DNA of 64,000 bases, taken from NCBI RefSeq assembly GCF_949987535.1, contig NC_080080.1, positions 62,269,006 through 62,333,005 of the forward strand, read 5' to 3'. Source of the stretch: Balaenoptera acutorostrata (Eukaryota > Chordata > Mammalia > Artiodactyla > Balaenopteridae). Shown piece by piece: positions 49,247-61,010 of the stretch (position 1 is the stretch's first letter; every line of letters begins with the position of its first letter). The position numbers were made by a program, and so were the translations under genes. A model generated the notes under the pieces. The model was not told the DNA's origin and ran no database searches. It worked only from the letters and a program-made list of their open reading frames with translations.

Positions 49247-51344
49247 ATATTATGACAAATAAAATTCATTTAAATCTGTATTCACTTTTATCCACAGTTT
49301 TAAGTTTCACAGATAGAGTCTGACAATATTATTTTTCTGAGGTTAGAAACAAATGTTTAGAATATGATTACCTTTATAATTTCATTTGACTATGTTGACC
49401 AGATTTTTTTTTTTTAAAGCTCTGTTCGACCTACACAATTCCTAACAGCAAAAAGCAATTTCTGTTTTCTCTCAGTGAGCTGATTACACCAGTTGGTTGG
49501 TTCACCCTGTAGTAGAGAGACAGCCTGAATGAGTGATTAGCAGTGTCAAGATTTGACTTGAGAACTTGAATCTTCGGGCTCTTGTCCGGGGTCTTTCCAC
49601 TAGGTTATGCTGCTGTTCCTCTGGAAACTAAAGCCAGACCCACCTGGGTGGCCTGGGAGATGCTTGTGTTTTCAAGGAAAAGAATGCTGTTTCTTTTCTT
49701 CTTCTCAGAGCACTATTGCTTGAAAAACCAACATTGCTACTGCAACACTATTTGGATGGAATTTTGTAGAAATTGAGCATTCTGTGCCATATGCTTTGAA
49801 AAACTGGAGAAAATAAATTTTTATTTAAATTAAGAAAATGCAAACAAATTGCTTGTCTGTAGTTGGAGGCTTGCTTGATTTCGAGAATCTCTGCCAGGTG
49901 CCTGAGCTTGTTTCTGTATATTAAACAAAAAGAACTACAGTAACAAAATCAGCAGGCCAATAATATAAACAGAACTGGTGAATGCTATGTCAATTCACCC
50001 AAACAGTTCTCCCAATACGCCATGGTGATTATTCGAAATATCCCTGTGTGTTCCACAGTTTGCTTGTTCCAGTCTAGCATATATGACTGACAAGTTAGAA
50101 GTATTGGCTCCAGTTGTGGAAAGCAGGTAGAAACACGAAGACAAAGATTCTATGGTATTGGAGTAAAATTACAATCCAGAGATACTATTGAAAAGATAAA
50201 ATGGAAAAAAAAAATCTTTTCTATTGTAGTATATGAAATTCAGTGTTTATATTCAGATTTTTGTTTTCTGGGGATTTTTTGACAAGCTATGGTTGAAATC
50301 CATTAATTTTTTTTTTTTTCTGATAAAGCTATTTGAAATTTCCTTTATAGCCCTTTCTCATTTTGGAAATTAAAGTGCATTTGCCAGACCAAATATTCAC
50401 ATTTGATATAAAGTACATCTCTCATTACAATAAAGCTATCAAGGAAAAATCAATCAATTGGAAATGAATGGATCAGAACTGACTGACCCGGTTTTATATG
50501 AAATTTCAGATTATTTCTAGACATATGAACAAGAATAAAAAAGTACAGTTCAATTTGATATTACATAAACAAGTTCAGTGCCAAGAGGAAGCTTATAGTA
50601 GGCTTAGGATAGATTTTTAACTTGTCCTCTGAGGGCCCTAATATTCTGCATTTTTAAATGCAAATGAGCTAATAAACATTTTTTGTAGTATGTACTTCCT
50701 ATACATTAGAATAATATTAATCCTTCTCAAAACTTATAAGCAGCGCACTACATTGACAACTACAATTTTCAGTGTGCTGGTGGTTGGAAGTTGATACTGC
50801 ATTTCATAGAATATACCTTTCTCTACACTTTAATTGAACTCCTCCCTTAAAACCCAGATTTCTATTTGGCCTCTTACCATCAGCCCCAGAATTTTTAGGA
50901 ACAAAAACAAGTAATTACTCAATTTAGTCAGTTCACAATGTTTTTCAAGTCTTGATGGATTTAGGGGCCCTTGCTGTGTACATGGTTTGCACTGGACAGT
51001 ATAAAGCTGGACAGACTAGCATTTAATCCTAAATGTGCTTATAGATAGTAGAGGAAATTAGGTCTATTCACTACTAACCTCAATACAATCTTCTACCTTG
51101 AAACTGACTAAATATAATAAAATACTGAATTTTTACATGAGGGGGAGTTATTTTGTCTGAAATGGGATTTCAAGCCATAAGTAAAGACATAAAGAATGCC
51201 TCATGCAGAAGGTTAGATCTAAACTTAGACTTGATAGATGGGTAGGTTTTGAAGATGCAGAGTTGAGGATGATAGACATTTTTATTATTAACATTCTGGG
51301 AAGTTAGTGTGATGAAGAAATATTATATTAAGGAGAAAATTCCC
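49247..51344. other. AT-rich sequence, no gene recognised
   Basis: No supported repeat or coding frame; the 64-codon frame at 49582-49776 has no known domain. Confidence 0.45.
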
Positions 51345-52351
51345 TGAAAGGGTATATCTTTTATTTTTTATTTTTTTAAACATCTTTATTGAAGTATAAT
51401 TACCTTACAATGGTGTGTTAGCTTCTGCTTTATAACAAAGTGAATCAGTTATACATATACAATATGTTCCCATTTCTCTTCCCTCTTGCATCTCCCTCCC
51501 TCCCACCCTCCCCGTCCCACCCCTCTAGGTGGTCACAAAGCACCGAGCTGATCTCCCTGTGCTATGCGGCTGCTTCCCACTAGCTATCTATTTTACATTT
51601 GGTAGTGTATATATGTCCATGACACTCTCTTACCCTGTCACATCTCACCCCACCCCTCCCCATATCCTCAAGTCCATTCTCTAGTAGGTCTGTGTCTTTA
51701 TTCCCGTCTTGCCACTAGGTTCTTCATGGCCTTTTTTTTTTTTTTTTCCCTTGGATTCCGTATATATGTGTTAGCATACTGTATTTGTTTTTCTCTTTCT
51801 GACTTACTTCACTCTGTATGACAGACTCTAACTCCATCCACCTCATTACAAATACCGCCATTTCATTTCTTTTTATGGCTGAGTAATATTCCATTGTATA
51901 TATGTGCCACATCTTCTTTATCCATTCATCTGTCGATGGACATTTAGGTTGCTTCCATGTCCTGGCTATTGTAAATAGAGCTGCAATGAACATTTTGGTA
52001 CATGACTCTTTTTGAATTATGGTTTTCTCAGGGTATATGCCCAGTAGTGGGATTGCTGGGTCGTATGGTAGTTCTATTTGTAGTTTTTTAAGGAACCTCC
52101 ATACTGTTCTCCATAGTGGCTGTATCAATTTACATTCCCACCAACAGTGCAAGAGTGTTCCCTTTCCTCCACACCCTCTCCAGCATTTATTGTTTCTAGA
52201 TTTTTTGATGATGGCCATTCTGACCGGTGTGAGATGATATCTCATTGTAGTTTTGATTTGCATTTCTCTAATGATTAATGATGTTGAGCATTCTTTCATG
52301 TGTCTGTAGGCCATCTGTATATCTTCTTTGGAGAATGAAAGGGTATATCTT
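51345..52351 (-). mobile_element. Recent 5'-truncated L1 with perfect 16-bp target duplication
   Basis: The body at 51361-52335 on the minus strand covers the ORF2 C-terminus and 3' UTR. The plus strand shows the T-rich tail end near 51361, the C-rich tract at 51494-51523 (a G-quadruplex motif on the minus strand), and the reverse of 'tagctagtgggaagcagc'. TGAAAGGGTATATCTT occurs exactly at 51345-51360 and 52336-52351. Perfect duplications and an uninterrupted reading frame indicate the youngest L1 event in the window. Confidence 0.97.
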
Positions 52352-52446
52352 AACTCATGTAATTCTAGAGTTCTTAAAAAATAAGGTAGACAGTAAACTC
52401 TTCGACTCCCATTCCAATTTATAATTGAGAAAAGTAAATTTTCCAC
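51724..52446 (-). pseudogene. L1 ORF2 C-terminal fragment, open and fused to flanking codons
   Basis: The 240-codon frame reads into the L1. Residues 1-37 come from the target duplication and the DNA beyond it; from residue 38 ('FSKEDIQ') the sequence is L1 ORF2. The C-terminal cysteine-rich motif is intact as C88-x3-C92-x7-H100-x4-C105, followed by '[15 protein letters not shown]' and '[14 protein letters not shown]'. This part of ORF2p binds nucleic acid; the endonuclease and RT domains are absent, so it has no enzyme activity. At the place where the 31.2 kb copy has the stop TAA, this copy has CAA, so the frame continues through an A-run to a TGA at 51724. There is no evidence of expression. 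Confidence 0.85.
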
Positions 52447-52994
52447 CCTCTTGGTTTTTCATACTTTTGGATTAACTTGTTAAAGCCAAAAATGAATTAA
52501 TACTACTATGATAATAGTAAATGCTACTAGGTTTTACATGCCAACTAGGCATCTTTTTTTTAAGCCGATGCTTCTAATAAAACACAAAAACAGTGGTGAT
52601 TAGGATCACTGCAAACTCATCTTTTAGAGTCTCAGTTAGAACCTCAGCTTCCAGGAGAATCCTTTGTAGTAATTCTTGATCAACACACTCCCCTATTTCT
52701 TCCAATGACTACTTCAAATCTTCATTACTCTTCTCAAGGAGTCACTATCCAATATTTATCTCTATCATTTTCAACTTGCCTTCTCCCCCATCAAAGGAGA
52801 TTGATTATCAGTCTCCAAGAATGAGGGGTCTGCCTCTGTGCCTACTCAAGCCCAACCCCTTCACAAGTGTTTCAAACCCTGGGCTCCCATCTCCTACCTA
52901 AATATTTCCTCTCATCTGGCTTTCAGTCAAAACACTTATTTGACTCCCTCCTTCCTTAGCCAACAAAGGAAAGAAGAAAAAAAGGAACAAAACT
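52352..52994. other. No gene or named repeat recognised
   Basis: Mixed-composition sequence. A weak L2-like continuation is possible but not supported. Confidence 0.4.
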
Positions 52995-53220
52995 GCTAAG
53001 ATTCAGTTTGTATGTTGCCTCCTTTATGCCCAGCTTACACAGCTCTCTGTGCTCCTGTAGTGTCTATACTACTCTGCTTTGAAATGCCAGCTTACATGTT
53101 TGCCCCCTCTGCTCCACTGCTGGTGATCTGAGGTCAGCTATGGCATCTGAATTGCTGTTGAGTTGCCAGTGCTGGGTAAAGTGTTGGGTAAATATTTGAG
53201 AAGTGAATCAATGAACAAGT
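52995..53220 (+). mobile_element. Possible L2 3' end
   Basis: 'cagctctctgtgctcctgtagtgtc', 'gccagtgctgggtaaagtg' and 'gtaaatatttgagaagtgaatcaatgaac' loosely follow the L2 terminal order ('ataaatatttgttgaatgaatga'). Confidence 0.4.
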
Positions 53221-56104
53221 TTTGATTTTTTTGGTGCTTTATATTCCTTTGCATTTTCCAGATCTTCAAATATGAACACGTATACTTTGAATACAAGACA
53301 AACAGAAGTAAAAATATAAATGAAAGTGAAATAAAGATTATTTGTCATTTAAGATGATAAGTTGAATGAAACTGATGACAGCCAAATCAGTGGCTTGAAC
53401 TCTGCTTTTCTAGAAGGAATGCAATAATGATGTTACTGGATTTAAGGGGGAAAAATGATAGGAAACTAATTTTTATAACAAAATATGCAATATGTTATAG
53501 GTCTCTTTTGGAAACAACTGAATATAGACGTAACAGATGTAATTAGGTCTATATTTTATATCTCATCTGTTCATACTTAACTGATATCTCTTTTGTTACA
53601 TTATTTTTATAGTTTTAAGTATTCTGATGGTTTGCCAATACATTAATGTTAATATTTACTTTTTTTGTGAAACAAGAAAATTAACTTCAGAATGTTTATT
53701 TCTAAATGTAATCAATTAATTTTAGCTAGCAAATCTTGGATAATAAAATAGCACCATCAAGTGGAAGCAAACTCAAATTCCAGTAATGACTACCTCAGTG
53801 GTTCCACAGTTGTTCTGGCATGTGGCTAAGGAGTTTACATTCATTTTTAGTGATGTGGTTGTCAGTTTAGCATTTGAGATGCTCCCTTCACTATGGGAAA
53901 AACCTCTGTTCCTCTTCCTTCCTCCTTCACTTTTCTTGTATCTTTCCTCTTCCTATGTAAGTTGCCTCCACCTGTTTTTATCGTATTCTTAATTTTAAAG
54001 CCTATATCACTTTTGTCCAGGTAATTTAATTCTCAGTAATAAATTATTTCAGAATATTGTCAATTTAACTTATTATGTTTTACTGCTATGTCTGAAACTA
54101 AAAAGTAGCTGGTTAACAGCTGAAAATATTGTATATGTTTCTTATAGCATGGTTATTGACACATACTAAGTGCTCAAGAAATTAGAGTTGATTTATTTGC
54201 TAATACACATATTGAGTTTTCCTCCATATTTAATGTTAGTATTAAATACGAAAAAAGCCAATTTTCTTTGCTTAGCAAAGATTTCATCATTTTTTGGAAG
54301 GTTAAATTTAACAAGACTATTAGGACAAAAGAGTAAGAGTTTATCTGTAGTAAAATTAAGACAAAGCTGAGCATAACAATATATCAGAGACTACTATAGT
54401 ATCAAAGATATTGTACTTGATCTTCCATCAAATAGAAACAAAATTGCATCTGTAGGTCAGATATAAAGAAAGAAAAAGAAAAATAAAAGGAAATATGCTT
54501 GAGGCCAATTTAAATGAAATCTCAAAAGACTCAATTGGTCTCCCATACATAAACACTTTGGATTTATTCTCATAACTTTAGAAGTCAGAGAGAATTCAAA
54601 AATGATTATGATCAGTGTAACAGTTGGATTAAAACCTCAAGATAGGTTGTAGAACGAGTACCATTTACATAAAACACTAATGTGTATTAGTGGTTTTATG
54701 AGTATCCCCCATGTTACAGTAACAGTAGAGCATTTTAAGAAAGTCCAGGAAGCTGTCTGAGGGATGTTGTAAAGACCAGAGGGAATGCAGAGAGCCTCAT
54801 TTATCAAACTGTATTCAATATTGATTTAGTATCATCTGTATTTTTCACTATTAAGATTACCTAAAACAGAGAACCATAAGTAGGTAACATGCATATGTAA
54901 AAATTGGGAAACTCAACCAAATTGCTCAACTGTCTTTAGCCACCTGAAATCAGATTTGTTCTTTTGCTTAATAATGCTCCTTGAGCATCTACATATTATT
55001 CTTTAATTTACTTGTACAGTGCATTAGATTTCCATCCTCTAAAAACTGAGACTATGCTGAACATTTAGGTAATAACCTGATTAAAAGCTGCCGTTATACT
55101 TTTTGCTTAAGGCAGAAGGGGTTTGAATAACCCTGTTTACAATGCAAGGCAATTGCTTTTTTTTTTTTTTTTCCTACAGCCCCAGTAAAAATCATGATTT
55201 AACTTCCTTTTTTTCTGTGACACTGTAAAACACAATGGCCCTTGTAAAAAGCCTTAGAGATGCCTCTAGAAATATTAGCTCATCTATATGCCCTAGACCA
55301 TCTAATTAAATAGAAATTGTATGTCTTCAGTATAAAACTCCCTTTGATTAAAGTTAGTCTGGGAATAGAGCTGAGAAGATAATGAATTTCAGTTACCCTA
55401 TCTACAAAATTCGCGGTGAAATGGCCCTTTAAAAAATCTCTTAAAACTCAGATACAAATAATTTAATGAAGAGAACTTGAATTTTTCAAAATATTGCTGA
55501 ATTCAGCTTCAAACCCCCAGTCTATTAATGAAGTGATGCTTCCTAAAACAATGAAGCCTTTTGTAGCCTTGCAGATGCATTTCTGAAAAAGATTTTTATT
55601 TAGTGTTACATTCCATTGCCCCTTCTTCCTCCCAGTAACTGTCACTGACTGTCAGCTCCTGTGTGGTGGTGTTGCCTATGTTGTCAGATCAATTTTTAGA
55701 GATGGGACAAAGTCACAGTAAAATTCAGTAGGGTAGGAAACCCATTAGTATTGAAGGGGCTATGTATGTAATATTCTCCAATGAAGCAAAGCTAGCAAGG
55801 ATTTTAATAATGATAAATTCCAACATACAAATAGGCAAAACAAACATCATCAACACACTCTTCTGTGTCCTGGTGAAAGATTGGAGTATGCAAAAGAGCA
55901 AAGATAGTCTCTGAAACCTTGGAAAGCAGCATTAAAGGAATGTAGGAGAAAGTACAAAATTACAAAAAGCCAGCAGGTTAGGCTCTGCTTAGGCCTTTTA
56001 GGACCGATGTAGCCAAAGTTTCTATGTCTTCAGATTTTTGCAAAGTGCCTTCATAGTTTTTGCCATGTACAGGTATCACTGGGATTAAGTACATAAAATG
56101 AATT
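53221..56104. other. 2.9 kb AT-rich, repeat-poor sequence
   Basis: No gene or readable transposon. T-run at about 55158-55173. Short frames near 53786-54374 are on both strands and carry no domain. Confidence 0.5.
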
Positions 56105-56620
56105 TGTAATAGGAAAGAACAAATCTGACCCCATTTTGGATGTGTTTCTTTCACTTTAACCTTTGTGTTCTATGGCTTTTGCTACAAGTTAATCAATAAA
56201 GGGATGTTTCCTATAGCTTAAAGTATACATAATGGCCCATTTCCAGGAACCCTGCCTCCCATGCTTGAGCATTAAGCTAAAATACCTTTGTTTAGCTCAC
56301 AGGAAACATCCTGACCAGGCCCACCTGTGAATGGCTGCAGGAAAGAAGAAACTAACACATCCCCTCCAAAGTCTGACCTGAGCCAGGAAATATTTGCAAC
56401 AACTTACTGCCTTTTTATTTTACCTCCTTACCTTTCCCGTTTTGTTCTATGAAAAAAATTAATGTCCAAACCCTGGGCAAGATGGTTCTTTGGGACACTA
56501 GTCCACCATCTTCTCTGTCTGCTGGCTTTCCAAATAAAGTCGCTATTCATTGCCCCAACAACTGGTCTCTCGATTTATTCCTGCCGTAAGACAAGTAGTA
56601 CAAGCCTGGACTCGGTAACA
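56105..56620 (+). mobile_element. Solo ERV1-like LTR, TG...CA ends
   Basis: A 516-bp unit starting TGTAATAGG and ending GGTAACA. 'aatctgaccccattttggat' is near the 5' end; AATAAA at 56533-56538 is followed by 'tcgctattcattgcccc' and a 'ctctcgatttattcctg' U5. This is the layout of a class I endogenous retrovirus LTR known from cetartiodactyls. Flanking AATT/TATT differ at one base, a plausible 4-bp duplication. No gag, pol or env sequence is present. The 69-codon frame at 56462-56671 runs across it and is incidental. Confidence 0.75.
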
Positions 56621-56994
56621 TATTTATTCAACAATTTTCCTTGGATTTACTCACTTTTTGACCTTAAATAAATTTAGCCTCAACCTAAATGTTAACATGT
56701 ATAAAATCAGGAGTTTGATGTGATAGTTTTTCATATATATGGCATATATATGTAAAATTTTAAGATAGAAAAAGAGTAAAATTAAAAAAAAATATCTGCT
56801 TAAATGATCTTATGTGCTATTAGCTCCACTTATACCATAGTTTGGGAGACAGGGGGTCCAATTAACCATATTTCCATAAAGAGAGAACACAGAGATTGCT
56901 ATGACAAGGCAGAGAGAACAATACTGAAATGTCACATCAGTTTAGCCTGGAAGTATTCTGCCCTGCATAGAAGCTTCCCTAGGGAAGGGCCAGC
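56621..56994. other. No gene or named repeat recognised
   Basis: AT-rich at first, then mixed composition. The 81-codon frame at 56804-57049 has no known domain. Confidence 0.4.
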
Positions 56995-57120
56995 ACACGT
57001 GGGATCATTGAACATTAGAGCAGGAAGATCTCTTGATCAGTTAGTCTAAATCCTGGTTCACATGAGAAGAACCAGAGATGTAAGAGAGGTAAATGACTTC
57101 CTTTCTCTTGGTGCCCATTA
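56995..57120 (-). mobile_element. Ancient SINE-like fragment
   Basis: 'gggatcattgaacattagagcaggaagatctcttgatcagttagtctaa' and 'gagaggtaaatgacttc' follow the order of the same ancient SINE-like family as at 2.4 kb. Confidence 0.45.
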
Positions 57121-58077
57121 CAGTGTCTTTTACAATCTAACACTTACTTTGGTTACAAAAATAATCATGCATTGAAACAGAACTGTAAATTTGCCAATTC
57201 TCACACCAATAAATATACAAAATGTAAAATAGAGTTTTAAAAACCTATGTTATGGTTAAAACAATAAAACCAGTGCAATAAATAATTTGAGGGGAAAATA
57301 CAAGGTAATCTATGTGATGATATCCCAACACAGGGCATAAATGTACAAATAATTTTACTATGGGACAAACTCTGTAGTGTTTAGCATGACAATGCCAAGG
57401 TTATACAATTGCCACCAATTTAAGAGTGCACAAGGGGTCACATTGAACAGAACAAAAGAGAAATCAGGAAGGTGGCAATGGGGTTTGGGTACCAGGAAAA
57501 CAGCACAGGATACAGACTAACAGGTAGGAAACAGTCTTGGGATAACACCAGGGGTGTTAATGTGAGCCTTTCTAGTTTTAACTAATGGAGACAGTAGGGC
57601 TATGGCTGTGGAATGACATTCAAAAAATTAGGGAATGAGCAAACAAATAGAGGAAAAATGAAGCAGGATTGTAGAAAGTAAATACTGGGCAGAGTGACAA
57701 AACATTATTGCTGGAAGATTGGTTTGAGGTTGCTTCTCAGCACCCTGGCATGCTAATAAAAGGGTCCCCTATTACCACCATCAGGCTACCTTGATTTAAA
57801 GATGGTTTCTTTTATTCTGTAACTATATTATTTTACTATTTTCTAGGATTCTTCCTCAGAATACCTTTACCTGGAGCTGTTTAATTAAAACAGCAGTTAA
57901 AAAAACAATAACAACAACCCAAGAAACCCCTACAGTTTAAAGCTTTCACAGTCATAATTTTTCTCACAGCAATGTATATGTGTTACAAAAGTCACAATAT
58001 TTTACATTTTTATTTTGTCTTGGAACAACATTGAATATTTGTCAATTTACCGTATAGTTAACTTCATTGCTACCTAG
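57121..58077. other. No gene or named repeat recognised
   Basis: AT-rich; includes an A/AAC-rich stretch near 57890-57925. Confidence 0.4.
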
Positions 58078-58180
58078 CTAATAATAATCATGAAGATAAT
58101 AACAAAGCCTCACATTTATGAAATATTACATATAGTTTGCAAAAAAGTTCATATTAACTTTCTCATTAATGTTAATCCTA
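58078..58180 (-). mobile_element. MIR fragment, reverse orientation
   Basis: 'ctaataataatcatgaag', 'ctcacatttatgaaata' and 'aactttctcattaatgttaatcc' loosely match the reverse MIR tail and core. Confidence 0.45.
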
Positions 58181-58184
58181 CTAT

Positions 58185-58760
58185 TCATTCATTCATGCAT
58201 ACATGCATTTGACAATATGTATTGAGCACACTTTCTCTGCAGCAAACATTGTTCTACAAATTCAAGATACAGCAGTGAACAAAAGAGACAAATTTCTTAT
58301 GTTCATGAAGCCTACAAATTGTAGTAGGGGAAACAGTCATTAAAATACTTATGATAACCATAAATTATGTATTTGTTTTAATACAGTGATGAGTACATTG
58401 TAGGAGTGTATTGGTGTTATGAAAGAATGAAATATGGAACTAATATGGGTTGCAGTAGATTAAAAGAGCTGAATAGACTCTAAGGAAGTATATTTTAATG
58501 GAGACTAAAAGAATAAGGGTCATCTATAATGAAAGAGATGGAGAGGAAGGGGTGGAAAATGAGGGGACTGGCGTGGGAAGATCATTCCAAGTTGAAGAAA
58601 AAGTATATTCAAAAGTCCTTCAGTGGGTAGGAGCATAGAAATTTGAAAAAACTAAAAGATCAATGTGCATAAAACACAGTGAAAGAGGGGGATGAGCAAG
58701 GGTGGCAAGAGAGGAGGGGAAGAGAGCTATGAAGAAGATAATCTTATGCAGATTAATAAA
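58185..58760 (-). mobile_element. Antisense L2 3' part
   Basis: 'tcattcattcatgc', 'gtattgagcacac', 'gatacagcagtgaacaaaagagac', 'ttcatgaagcctacaaattg', 'ggcgtgggaagatcattcca' and 'gatgagcaagggtggc' keep the order of an antisense L2, starting from its 3' terminal repeat. Confidence 0.75.
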
Positions 58761-59553
58761 CTATGTGAAGGTAGATTTTCTTAAACCACTCAGTATTTAT
58801 TTCCAAGTACCCCAGTAACTTCCCTTAATTTTGTTTGGAGGTCCATCCTCTCCACTCAGCTCATGTTATTCAGATAGAGCTGAATCAACCCCTAGCTTGA
58901 GGATGGAATGGAACTTAGTCACCCCTGATTCATCAGTGTCTCACCTTCCCTAGCCTTAAAGATTGATGAAAAGTAGGCGTGTGACCTCCTGGAAGCCAAG
59001 ATGCCATGAGACTGCTAAAACTACTGCCTTAGAGGTAGATAGTTTTTCCTACTGTACTTGAACCTGATAGATACACATACTTACTATATTTGGCAAGCAT
59101 GGGGCATGCCTATGCGTGCATGTATACAGAATAAAAGAGAAATGAGGAAAGAGAAAAATAGTAGATCCGCAACATCCCAGAGAGATAAATGAAAGGAGAA
59201 ATCAGTGAAAATGAGAATAGGAGAAGGTTCATTTAGCTCTCATTATCTTATTCATTACTCCATAATGTGCTATTCTTTAGAGTGTTTGCACGTAACACTT
59301 ACAACCTCATGATCATAGGCTTCTTGATGTGGGAAATTATGTCACATGTGTCACATGTAATCCTCCTATGCCTTCTCCAACAGAAAAGCAGCAAAGCCCT
59401 AGACAGACAGCAAAGGATCAATAATTAATTAGATTGATTTTTAGTGTGAATGAGGTGGCAGTTTACGAGGTGGCATCCAAACTTAAGTTGCCAATAAGCA
59501 ATAGTAATGTATTCACAGATATGCAAAATAGATCAAGACCACAATAGAGAAAG
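58761..59553. other. No gene or named repeat recognised
   Basis: Mixed composition; nothing supported. Confidence 0.4.
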
Positions 59554-59611
59554 AACCAGCTCTCTTTGTTTCTCTCTGTCTCTGTCTCTGTCTCTCTCGC
59601 TCTCTCTCTAT
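59554..59611. repeat. CT-rich low-complexity run
   Basis: Imperfect (TCTCTG)n and (TC)n run immediately left of the L1 insertion. Confidence 0.8.
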
Positions 59612-60048
59612 AAATATATATACATATACAGTATGCTAACACATATATATGGAATCTAAGGAAAAAAAAAAAAAAGGTCATGAAGAACCTAGGGGCAAGA
59701 CGGGAATAAAGACACAGACCTACTAGAGAATGGACTTGAGGATATGGGGAGGGGGAAGGGTAAGCTGTGACAAAGTGAGAGAGTGGCATGGACATATATA
59801 CACTCCCAAACGTAAAATAGATAGCTAGTGGGAAGCAACCTCATAGCACAGGGAGATCAGCTCTGTGCTTTGTGACCACCTAGAGGGGTGGGATAGGGAG
59901 GGTGGGAGGGAGGGAGACGCAAGAGGGAAGAGATATGGGAACATATGTATATGTATAACTGATTCACTTTGTTATAAAGCAGAAACTGACACACCATTGT
60001 AAAGCAATTATACTCCAATAAAGATGTTAAAAAATATATATATACATA
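59612..60048 (+). mobile_element. 5'-truncated L1 3' UTR insertion
   Basis: The body at about 59627-60031 begins with the last ORF2 codons ('acacatatatatggaatctaa', stop retained) and contains the full 3' UTR. It ends 'ctccaataaagatg' and a short A-run. The flank AAATATATATACATA at 59612-59626 recurs at 60032-60048 with one extra TA, consistent with a target duplication that has slipped. A G-quadruplex motif lies at 59885-59914. Confidence 0.85.
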
Positions 60049-60663
60049 GCATATATATATATATATAAACATTTTTTAAAGATCTACCTATCTATCTAGA
60101 AAGAGATTAGATGTTAGATATATATATATGATAGGAGGTGGATAGAGAAACACTATCACTTAGTGAGTTCCAGTTTTGAAAAAAGGCCAAATGATTTCTC
60201 TTAAGTGCACTAAAAAAAATTAAAAAAGAAGAAAGGAAAAGAAAAGAAGGAGAATGTTCTTGGTTTAACTGGAGAAAGAAAGAATAAAGATGTCTTTTTA
60301 ATCTCTGAAGAATAGAAGCCTTGCTGAATCCCTCTTCTCTACCCATTTGTGCCCAGTGAAGCAGACAAATTCAGAAACAGCCCACATTTATGACTTGGGT
60401 GTGAATGGTACTGTTTCATAGTGACCATTAAAGAAATATATGATCTTAGGATAATATTCCAGAATTGGTTCTTGTTATTTGTACTATAAAATGGCTAGAG
60501 ATCCCAGTGAATTCCACTTGAAGATAAAAGAATCCAGAGTCCATCAGACAATGATTCTCTGTTAACTTTGTGAAAAATGCCTGGTTATTCACATATTAAT
60601 AAGTGTAGTTCTAAATTAAAAGAGACAACTAATATTATTTTAAATATAGAGTGAGAATTAATT
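60049..60663. other. TA runs and AT-rich sequence, no gene recognised
   Basis: (TA)n at about 60051-60066 and 60118-60128, then A-rich sequence near 60210-60250. Nothing else supported. Confidence 0.45.
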
Positions 60664-61010
60664 TCACTTTATTTTTATTTATTTATTTATTTTTTAAAGA
60701 TTTATTTTTTTATTGATTAATTGATTGATTGATTGCTATGTTGGGTCTTCGTTTCTGTGCTAGGGCTTTCTCCAGTTGTGGCAAGCGGGGGCCACTCTTC
60801 ATCACGGTGCGCGGGCCTCTCACTGTCACGGCCTCTCTTGTTGCGGAGAACAGGCTCCAGACGCGCAGGCTCAGTAATTGTGGCTCACGGGCCCAGCCGC
60901 TCTGCGGCATGTGGGATCTTCCCAGACCAGGGCTCGAACCCGTGTCCGCTGCATTAGCAGGCAGATTCTCAACCACTGCGCCACCAGGGAAGCCCTCACT
61001 TTATTTTTAT
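60664..61010 (-). mobile_element. CHR-type SINE (younger subtype) with 15-bp target duplication
   Basis: The body at 60679-60995, read on the minus strand, begins 'GGGCTTCCCTGGTGGCGCAG' (A box at 60973-60983), has the B box GGTTCGAGCC at 60931-60940, a tRNA-unrelated region and an ATTT/GATT-type tail. TCACTTTATTTTTAT occurs exactly at 60664-60678 and 60996-61010. The body differs consistently from the 31.8 and 39.8 kb copies, so a second subfamily is likely. Confidence 0.95.

Noticed and set aside
60679..60995. tRNA-like A and B boxes suggesting a tRNA gene
   Set aside because: The boxes belong to a tRNA-derived SINE with a tRNA-unrelated body, tail and target duplication; no tRNA cloverleaf is intact.
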